DNA of 21,925 bases, taken from Chloroflexota bacterium (GTDB lineage Bacteria > Chloroflexota > Limnocylindria > QHBO01). How positions within the stretch are numbered: position 1 is the first letter of the stretch; every line of letters begins with the position of its first letter. Shown in pieces: positions 13,247 to 21,925 of this stretch. The DNA lies in the NCBI GenBank assembly GCA_029865285.1, contig JAOUHE010000010.1:1-21925 (forward strand). Direction: 5' to 3'. The position numbers were made by a program, and so were the translations under genes. The notes beneath the pieces were generated by a model, which had not been told where the DNA came from, searched no databases, and saw only the letters and a list, made by a program, of their open reading frames with translations.

Positions 13247-13866
13247 GCGTACACCTCCTGCGCCCGGCTGAGTGCGTCGCTGGTGAAGACGATCGTGTCG
13301 GCCTCAAGCAGATCGACCACGTTGAGGCTGTCGGCCAGGAGGATGCGAACCTCGCGCAGGTTCCGACAGGAGCGCTCAACGATCGGGTCACGTCCGGCCA
13401 GCACCACGAGGACCTTGCCGCCGGCGTCCCAGGCGACGAGTCGCTCCGCAAACGCCTTGGTGCCGATCTCCTCAAGCCCGAAGCCCTCGACGACGCGCAG
13501 CGCCCCGTCCGCAGCCTTGGCGCTCAGCACGCCCTGGAGCGCGGCGCGGCGCATCTTGGCGGGCATCCGCTGCTCATAGCCACGGGGGTGCGGTCCAAAG
13601 ACGACGCCGCCGCCTCGCCATTGCGGGGCAGATCTGCTGCCGGCGCGCGCTCGGCCGGTCCCCTTCTGGCGCCACGGCTTCCTGCCGCCGCCGGCGACGC
13701 GTCCACGGGTCAGGGTGTCGGCCGTCCCGACTCGCTTGCCGGCAAGTTGCCGGACCACGGCCTGGTGGATCAGCGCATCGTTCACCGGCGCGGCGAAGAG
13801 AGACTCGACCAGCTCGATGCTGCCCGCCTCTTTGCCCGAGGAATTGAGGATCTTGGTCTGCGGCAT
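13243..13866 (-). CDS. rplD: 50S ribosomal protein L4
   Basis: L4 reaches into the exit tunnel and in E. coli also represses the S10 operon. The product has the hallmark extended loop RVAGGGRKPWRQKGTGRARA, then GSRSAPQWRGGGVVFGPHPR, and a C-terminal domain with the LVVLAGRDP-type strand order. Two starts are possible. GTG at 13872 would overlap the rplC stop as GTGA (209 residues, MTMPQTKIL). ATG at 13866 gives 207 residues, MPQTKILNSSGKEAGSIELV. AGAAGG lies 4 nt before the GTG and 10 nt before the ATG; I prefer the ATG. The stop overlaps rplW. Confidence 0.95.
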   Translation of the reverse strand: MPQTKILNSSGKEAGSIELVESLFAAPVNDALIHQAVVRQLAGKRVGTADTLTRGRVAGGGRKPWRQKGTGRARAGSRSAPQWRGGGVVFGPHPRGYEQRMPAKMRRAALQGVLSAKAADGALRVVEGFGLEEIGTKAFAERLVAWDAGGKVLVVLAGRDPIVERSCRNLREVRILLADSLNVVDLLEADTIVFTSDALSRAQEVYA

Positions 13867-13868
13867 CG

Positions 13869-14492
13869 TCACTTCGCCTTCTGAACCAGCAGGAGTCCGT
13901 TGCGTGCTCCGGGGACGGCCCCCTTCACGAGCAGCAGGTTGCGCTCGTTGTCCACGCGCTCGACGACCAGCCGCTTGACGGTGACCTGATCGTCTCCCAT
14001 GTGACCCCCCATCTTGGTTCCCTTGAACACGCGACCGGGCGTCGTACCGGCGCCTATGGACCCGGGAGCGCGGATGTTGGTCGAGCCGTGGGTCTTCGGA
14101 CCGCGCTTGAAGTGGTGTCGGGCGATCGTCCCGGTGAAGCCGTGGCCCTTGCTCATGCCCGTCACGTCGACGAGGTCGCCGGGCTCGAAGAGGCTCACGT
14201 CGAGCACCTGGCCGACCTCGAACCCTTCGGTCGAGTCGACCCGGACCTCGCGCACGTGGCGCGGCTGCTGCTGCTCCTTGGGGAGCGACTTGAACTGGCC
14301 TGCGACCGGCTTGGTGACGCGCTTCGCCGAGCCCGCGCCGAGCTGCAGGGCGGCGTAGCCGTCCTGCTCGGTCGTGCGAAGCCTGGTGATGCTGTTCGGG
14401 GTCGCCTCGATGACGCTCACCGGGACGACGCTGCCGTCGTCCTTGAAGACCCGCGTCATTCCGAGCTTGCGCCCGATCAATCCTGCCGGCAC
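13869..14492 (-). CDS. rplC: 50S ribosomal protein L3
   Basis: L3 is one of the first 50S proteins to assemble, and a loop of it reaches the peptidyl transferase centre. The 207-residue product contains GLIGRKLGMTRVFKDDGSVV, VTGMSKGHGFTGTIARHHFK, GPKTHGSTNIRAPGSIGAGT and PGRVFKGTKMGGHMG. The residue matching the glutamine methylated in E. coli L3 (SIGQ) is Ala here (SIGA), as in many other bacteria. It starts with GTG at 14492; the nearest GAGG is 13 nt upstream, rather far. An in-frame TGA lies just before, so no longer form is possible. It is separated from rpsJ by 58 nt that hold a strong hairpin. Confidence 0.96.
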   Translation of the reverse strand: MPAGLIGRKLGMTRVFKDDGSVVPVSVIEATPNSITRLRTTEQDGYAALQLGAGSAKRVTKPVAGQFKSLPKEQQQPRHVREVRVDSTEGFEVGQVLDVSLFEPGDLVDVTGMSKGHGFTGTIARHHFKRGPKTHGSTNIRAPGSIGAGTTPGRVFKGTKMGGHMGDDQVTVKRLVVERVDNERNLLLVKGAVPGARNGLLLVQKAK

Positions 14493-14519
14493 TGTTGTCT
14501 GTCTACCTCACTGATGGCG

Positions 14520-14552
14520 GAAACCGGGGCGGATGCGATCCGCCCCCGTTTC
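14520..14552 (-). other. Strong hairpin between rpsJ and rplC
   Basis: The minus strand forms a stem whose inner part is GGGGCGGAT-CGC-ATCCGCCCC, nine perfect pairs with a 3-nt loop. After one G-G mismatch it continues for five more pairs (GAAAC with GTTTC). The left arm overlaps the rpsJ stop codon. It is the most stable-looking structure I see in the window. A run of only three T follows the inner stem, so it is a poor intrinsic terminator by itself. It could attenuate, pause, protect mRNA ends or serve as a protein-binding control site for L3/L4 synthesis. Confidence 0.75.
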
Positions 14553-14859
14553 ACATCTTGATCTCAATATCCACGCCTGCGGCCAAGCTCAGCCGCATTA
14601 GCGCATCCACCGTCTTGGTCGACGGATCGATGATGTCGATCAGCCGCTTGTGGGTCCGGATCTCGAACTGCTCCCGGCCATCCTTGTGGACGAACGGTCC
14701 GCGGATGACGGTGTACTTCTCAATCCGGGTCGGCAGTGGCACCGGGCCCGCCACGGCGGCTCCGGTCCGCTGCGCCGTCTCCACGATCTGCTCGGCCGAC
14801 TGGTCGAGCAGCTTGTGGTCGTACGCCTTCAGCCGAATGCGGATGCGCTGTTTGGCCAT
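14551..14859 (-). CDS. rpsJ: 30S ribosomal protein S10
   Basis: S10 is a 30S head protein; with NusB it also joins transcription antitermination complexes. The 102-residue sequence has IRIRLKAYDHKLLDQSAEQI, GPVPLPTRIEKYTVIRGPFV, HKDGREQFEIRTHKRLIDII and the C-terminal LAAGVDIEIKM. The ATG at 14859 comes only 4 nt after the tuf stop, without a clear Shine-Dalgarno, so S10 is probably made by coupling to the end of tuf. There is therefore no room for the long leader that precedes rpsJ in E. coli. Confidence 0.97.
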   Translation of the reverse strand: MAKQRIRIRLKAYDHKLLDQSAEQIVETAQRTGAAVAGPVPLPTRIEKYTVIRGPFVHKDGREQFEIRTHKRLIDIIDPSTKTVDALMRLSLAAGVDIEIKM

Positions 14860-14863
14860 CGAG

Positions 14864-16066
<1,203 letters not shown>

Positions 16067-16087
16067 GGTCTGTCCTTCGTCGCTCCT

Positions 16088-18163
16088 TTAGCTCTTGGAC
16101 TTCGCGATCAGCTCGTTGGCGAGGTTGCCGGGGACTTCGGTGTAGCGGGAGAATTCCATTGAGTAGGTCGCCCGACCCTGCGTCATGCTGCGCAGTTCGG
16201 TCGCATATCCGAACATCTCGGAGAGTGGCACGAGTGCCTTGATCATCCGCGAGGTGCCGCGCTCGTCGATCCCCTCGATATGGCCGCGGCGCCCATTGAG
16301 GTTGCCCATCACGTCGCCCATGAAGTCTTCGGGCGAGACGACCTCGACCTTCATGACCGGCTCGAGGATGGCCGGATCAGCCCTGGTGACGCCGTCCTTG
16401 GCGGCCATCGACCCGGCGATCTTGAACGCCATCTCAGACGAGTCTACCTCGTGGAACGATCCGTCGATCAGCGTGGCCTTGATGTCGACCACCGGGAACC
16501 CGGCGATCACGCCCCCGGCGAGGGCGTCACGGACGCCCTCTTCGACCGGCTTCCAGTACTCGCGCGGCACCGCGCCGCCGACGACCTTCGATTCGAATGT
16601 CACCCCGCCACCGCGTTCCTGGGGCTCGAGGGTGATCACGGCGTGGCCGTACTGGCCCTTGCCGCCGGTCTGCCGGACGAAGCGACCCTCGGCCTTCACC
16701 GACTTGCGGATCGTCTCGCGGTAGCTCACCTGCGGGCGACCGACGTTGGCCTGCACCTTGAACTCGCGCAGCATGCGGTCGACGATCACCTCGAGGTGCA
16801 GCTCCCCCATCCCGGCGATGCGCGTCTGCCCGGACTCCTGGTCGCTGGTGACGCGGAAGGTGGGATCCTCTTCTGCGAGACGCTGCAGGGCGATCGCCAT
16901 CTTGTCCTGGTCGGCCTTGGTCTTGGGCTCGACGGCCAACTCGATGACCGGCTCGGGGAAGGTGATCGCCTCGAGCACGATCGGCTTCGACTCATCGCAG
17001 AGCGTGTCGCCGGTGAACGTATTCTTGAGTCCGACTGCCGCGGCGATCTCTCCGGCGCTGACCGAGTCCATCTCCTCGCGGTGGTTGGCGTGCATCTGCA
17101 GGATGCGCCCGATCCGCTCCTTGGTGTCCTTGCTGGAGTTGTAGACGTAGGAGCCGGTCTTCAGCGTCCCGGAGTAGACACGGAAGAACGCCAGCTTACC
17201 CACGTATGGGTCTGCGGCGATCTTGAAGGCGAGGGCGGCGAACGGCTCGGTCGGATCGGTATGTCGAGTTGTCCGCTCCCCGTTCCTCGGGTTCGTGCCG
17301 GTGACCGCCTCGACGTCGAGCGGCGATGGGAGGTACTGGATCACCGCATCGAGCATCGGCTGGACGCCCTTGTTCTTCAGCGCCGAGCCGCACAGGACCG
17401 GCACGACCTTGTACGCAAGCGTCCCCGCGCGCAGGGCACGCCGCAGGGTGGCGGCGTCGACCGGCTCGCCTTCGAGGAAGCTGTGGGCGATCCCGTCGTC
17501 CAGATCGGCAACGGCCTCGATCAACTTGTCGCGCTCGGCAGTCGCCTGCTCCACGTACTCGCCGGGGATCTCGCCGACCTGGATGCTGTCGCCCAGGTCG
17601 TTGCCGTAGGTGATCGCCTGCATCTCGAGCAGGTCGATGACCCCGCGGAACTTGTCCTCGGTTCCGATCGGAATCTGCACGGGCACGGCGGTGGCACCCA
17701 GGCGGTCTCGAATCATGTCGACCACGTGCCAGAAGTCGGCGCCGGTCCGGTCCAGCTTGTTGATGAAGCAGAAGCGAGGCACCCCGTACCGGTCTGCCTG
17801 GCGCCACACGGTCTCGGACTGCGGCTCGACGCCGGCGACTCCATCAAACACCACGACCGCGCCATCGAGCACGCGCAGGCTCCGCTCGACCTCCACCGTG
17901 AAATCCACGTGCCCGGGCGTGTCGATAAGATTGATGCGGTGGTCGGCCCAGAAGCAGGTCGTCGCGGCGGCGGTGATGGTGATCCCCCGCTCCTGCTCCT
18001 GCTCCATCCAGTCCATCGTGGCGGCACCCTCGTGCACCTCGCCGATCTTGTAGATCTTCTTGGTGTAGAAGAGGATCCGCTCGCTGACCGTGGTCTTGCC
18101 CGCGTCGATGTGAGCGATGATCCCGATGTTGCGGGTGCGCTCCAGGCCGAAGGTCTGACTCAT
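16088..18163 (-). CDS. fusA: Elongation factor G
   Basis: EF-G is the GTPase that moves tRNA and mRNA through the ribosome and, with RRF, recycles it. The 691-residue product has AHIDAGKT (17-24), RGITI (59-63), DTPGHVDF (81-88) and NKLDRTGAD (135-143). Domains II-V follow, including FKIAADPYVGKLAFFRVYSG, MGELHLEVIVDRM and the domain IV/V segment VVDIKATLIDGSFHEVDSSE. Length and order are those of canonical EF-G-I, not of the divergent EF-G2. It follows rpsG by 7 nt with no strong Shine-Dalgarno, so coupling to rpsG is likely. Confidence 0.98.
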   Translation of the reverse strand: MSQTFGLERTRNIGIIAHIDAGKTTVSERILFYTKKIYKIGEVHEGAATMDWMEQEQERGITITAAATTCFWADHRINLIDTPGHVDFTVEVERSLRVLDGAVVVFDGVAGVEPQSETVWRQADRYGVPRFCFINKLDRTGADFWHVVDMIRDRLGATAVPVQIPIGTEDKFRGVIDLLEMQAITYGNDLGDSIQVGEIPGEYVEQATAERDKLIEAVADLDDGIAHSFLEGEPVDAATLRRALRAGTLAYKVVPVLCGSALKNKGVQPMLDAVIQYLPSPLDVEAVTGTNPRNGERTTRHTDPTEPFAALAFKIAADPYVGKLAFFRVYSGTLKTGSYVYNSSKDTKERIGRILQMHANHREEMDSVSAGEIAAAVGLKNTFTGDTLCDESKPIVLEAITFPEPVIELAVEPKTKADQDKMAIALQRLAEEDPTFRVTSDQESGQTRIAGMGELHLEVIVDRMLREFKVQANVGRPQVSYRETIRKSVKAEGRFVRQTGGKGQYGHAVITLEPQERGGGVTFESKVVGGAVPREYWKPVEEGVRDALAGGVIAGFPVVDIKATLIDGSFHEVDSSEMAFKIAGSMAAKDGVTRADPAILEPVMKVEVVSPEDFMGDVMGNLNGRRGHIEGIDERGTSRMIKALVPLSEMFGYATELRSMTQGRATYSMEFSRYTEVPGNLANELIAKSKS

Positions 18164-18170
18164 CGGCGAT

Positions 18171-18644
18171 CTACCACTTGAAGTGGCTGAAGGCCTTGTT
18201 CGCCTCGGCCATCCGATGGGTGTCTTCGCGGCGCTTCACCGCGGCGCCGATCCCGTTCGCGGCGTCCAGGAACTCGGCGGCGAGCTTTTCGCTCATGCTG
18301 CGCCCATTGCGCTTGCGGGCTGAATCGATCAGCCAGCGCATGCCAAGGCTGATGCGACGGTCGGCGCGAACCTCGATCGGAATCTGATAGGTCGAGCCAC
18401 CGACGCGCTTGGGCTTGACCTCGATGAGCGGCATTGCGTTGCGAAGTGCCAGCTCCATCACCTCGACGCCGGCGCGTCCTGCCTGCTTCTCGCAGCGGGC
18501 AATCGCATCTTCGAGGATGCGAGAAGCGAGTTGGCGCTTACCCCCGTGCATCAACTTGTTGGTGAACTGGTCGAGCGTCAGCGCGGTGCCGATGAGGTGT
18601 TCTTCGTACTTGCTCTTGCGAGCAACGGTGGGACGACGAGGCAT
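18171..18644 (-). CDS. rpsG: 30S ribosomal protein S7
   Basis: S7 nucleates the 30S head and, in E. coli, represses the str operon by binding between rpsL and rpsG. The 157-residue product starts MPRRPTVARKSKYEEHLIGT and shows TNKLMHGGKRQLASRILEDA, VKPKRVGGSTYQIPIEVRAD and the C-terminal AVKRREDTHRMAEANKAFSH plus FKW. The ATG at 18644 is only 7 nt after the rpsL stop, so the long rpsL-rpsG intercistronic S7 target of E. coli is missing. AAGGG about 12 nt upstream is a weak ribosome binding site. Confidence 0.97.
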   Translation of the reverse strand: MPRRPTVARKSKYEEHLIGTALTLDQFTNKLMHGGKRQLASRILEDAIARCEKQAGRAGVEVMELALRNAMPLIEVKPKRVGGSTYQIPIEVRADRRISLGMRWLIDSARKRNGRSMSEKLAAEFLDAANGIGAAVKRREDTHRMAEANKAFSHFKW

Positions 18645-18651
18645 CGGTCTG

Positions 18652-19071
18652 CTAGCCCTTGCCCGGCGCCTTGGCGCCGTACTTGCTGCGACTCTGCTTG
18701 CGGTCGCGCACCCCAGCCGCGTCGAGCGTGCCGCGCACGATGTGGTACTTCACCGCCGGCAGGTCCTTGACCCGACCACCGCGGACGAGAACCACGGAGT
18801 GCTCCTGGAGGTTGTGGCCGACGCCGGGGATGTAGGCGGTGACCTCCATCCCGTTGACCAGCCGCACGCGCGCCACCTTCCGAAGGGCCGAGTTCGGCTT
18901 CTTCGGCGTTCGCGTCATCACCTGGATGCACACGCCGCGTCGCTGCGGGGCTCCGCGCCCCTCGGAGGCCGTCTGGGTGAGCGTGTTGAACGTGCGGCGC
19001 AGCGCAGGCGCCTTGACCTTCTGGCTCGACGGCTTCCGGCCCTTGCGGACCAGCTGGCTGATGGTTGGCAA
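18652..19071 (-). CDS. rpsL: 30S ribosomal protein S12 (long form, TTG start)
   Basis: S12 lies at the decoding centre and controls accuracy. The 139-residue product begins (M)PTISQLVRKGRKPSSQKVKA. It contains TRTPKKPNSALRKVARVRLV and PGVGHNLQEHSVVLVRGGRV, and ends DRKQSRSKYGAKAPGKG. The segment between PALRR and PQRRGVC is longer than in E. coli, as in Firmicutes S12. Lysines of TPKKP and GGRVKD, where streptomycin-resistance changes map, are unchanged. The TTG at 19071 is chosen because it gives the family N-terminus and GAGG lies 6 nt before it. A GTG 40 codons upstream (19191) keeps the frame open but adds unrelated sequence and crosses the leader hairpins. Confidence 0.95.
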   Translation of the reverse strand: MPTISQLVRKGRKPSSQKVKAPALRRTFNTLTQTASEGRGAPQRRGVCIQVMTRTPKKPNSALRKVARVRLVNGMEVTAYIPGVGHNLQEHSVVLVRGGRVKDLPAVKYHIVRGTLDAAGVRDRKQSRSKYGAKAPGKG

Positions 19072-19220
19072 CGAGAACCTCGCGTCTTGGGAGTGCCTGA
19101 ACGTATGCCGTTGATCGCTCCCCCGCAGGCGCGCGGTGGCCCTCAAAGGGCCATCCGGTGGCTTCAGCGAGGGGTGCCCGGACGGGCACACACGAAGGCG
19201 CCCCGCGAGCGGGACACCGA
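19072..19220 (-). promoter_or_regulatory. Leader (5' UTR) of the rpsL transcript with three short hairpins
   Basis: The stretch between the predicted start site (near 19220) and the rpsL TTG holds no supported gene. It contains three small perfect stems on the minus strand: CCCG-CTCG-CGGG (19213-19202), GTGCCC-GTCC-GGGCAC (19189-19174) and TGGCCC-TTTGA-GGGCCA (19153-19137). None is followed by a U-run, so they are not clear terminators. A leader of about 148 nt on a ribosomal operon without the usual internal control sites is a reasonable place for feedback control, for example by S7 or S12. That role is inferred. Confidence 0.45.
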
Positions 19221-19226
19221 AGCGGG

Positions 19227-19256
19227 AGTATACGGCTCGGCGCGAGAGAGTGTCAA
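19227..19256 (-). promoter_or_regulatory. Near-consensus sigma70 promoter for the str-S10-spc genes
   Basis: On the minus strand a perfect -35 TTGACA (19256-19251) is followed by an 18-bp spacer and TATACT (19232-19227), one mismatch from TATAAT. The -35 begins 13 nt after the rpoC stop codon. Transcription should start near 19220, about 148 nt before rpsL. This is the best promoter in the window and would drive rpsL to at least map. It shares GTATACTCC around the -10, and the spacer length, with the infA promoter. Confidence 0.85.
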
Positions 19257-19268
19257 CCGCTCGGGAGG

Positions 19269-21925
<2,657 letters not shown>

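Noticed and set aside
16280..18181. A 633-codon plus-strand frame opposite fusA.
   Set aside because: No motif is recognisable; fusA on the other strand explains the base pattern.
19072..19191. A GTG start at 19191 that would add 40 residues to S12.
   Set aside because: The added sequence does not match S12, crosses two leader hairpins and lacks a ribosome binding site; TTG at 19071 has GAGG and gives the family N-terminus.
19137..19213. The leader hairpins as an intrinsic terminator for rpoC.
   Set aside because: No U-run follows any of the stems, and they lie downstream of a strong promoter.

Overview
The window is one unbroken stretch of bacterial housekeeping genes, all read on the minus strand. 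It runs from the 3' part of rpoC (right edge) to the 5' part of rpoA (left edge). In transcription order the 35 genes are rpoC(partial)-rpsL-rpsG-fusA-tuf-rpsJ-rplC-rplD-rplW-rplB-rpsS-rplV-rpsC-rplP-rpmC-rpsQ-rplN-rplX-rplE-rpsN(type Z)-rpsH-rplF-rplR-rpsE-rpmD-rplO-secY-adk-map-infA-rpmJ-rpsM-rpsK-rpsD-rpoA(partial). This is the classical str-S10-spc-alpha series joined head to tail, with no insertions, mobile elements, RNA genes or CRISPR.

The DNA is GC-rich. S14 (type Z), S4, L36 and L24 all carry zinc-binding cysteines, and S12 is the long form. Start codons are often GTG or TTG, and adk-map-infA lies between secY and rpmJ. Together this suggests a high-GC member of the Terrabacteria, perhaps Chloroflexota. 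That placement is a guess from protein style, because no database search was possible.

Layout from right to left: (1) 21925-19269, the catalytic and C-terminal part of the RNA polymerase beta' subunit, ending in an extra tail. (2) 19268-19072, a gene-free stretch with a near-consensus sigma70 promoter and a roughly 148-nt leader with small hairpins. (3) 19071-14864, the str genes (S12, S7, EF-G, EF-Tu). (4) 14859-10717, rpsJ to rpsC, then rplP, rpmC and rpsQ to 9796: the S10 block, with a strong hairpin between rpsJ and rplC. (5) 9799-5312, the spc block, with one 99-nt gap before rpsH. (6) 5309-2542, secY, adk and map. (7) 2541-2403, a gap with a second promoter. (8) 2402-1, infA, rpmJ, rpsM, rpsK, rpsD and rpoA.

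Most genes are separated by fewer than 15 nt or overlap by 1, 4 or 11 nt, so translational coupling is likely throughout. The two promoters share the same 9-mer around the -10 box and the same 18-bp spacer. They divide the array into rpoC / str-S10-spc-secY-adk-map / infA-alpha units. The products build both ribosomal subunits, drive initiation and elongation, insert membrane proteins (SecY), remove the starting methionine (Map), balance adenylates (Adk) and make RNA polymerase.

I found no new multi-gene system here. The most unusual signals are small: a full EF-hand-type calcium-loop motif in the RpoC C-terminal tail, a 69-residue Lys/Ala-rich N-terminal tail on L5 that depends on a TTG start, an acidic tail on L15, and control elements in places that differ from the E. 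coli scheme.
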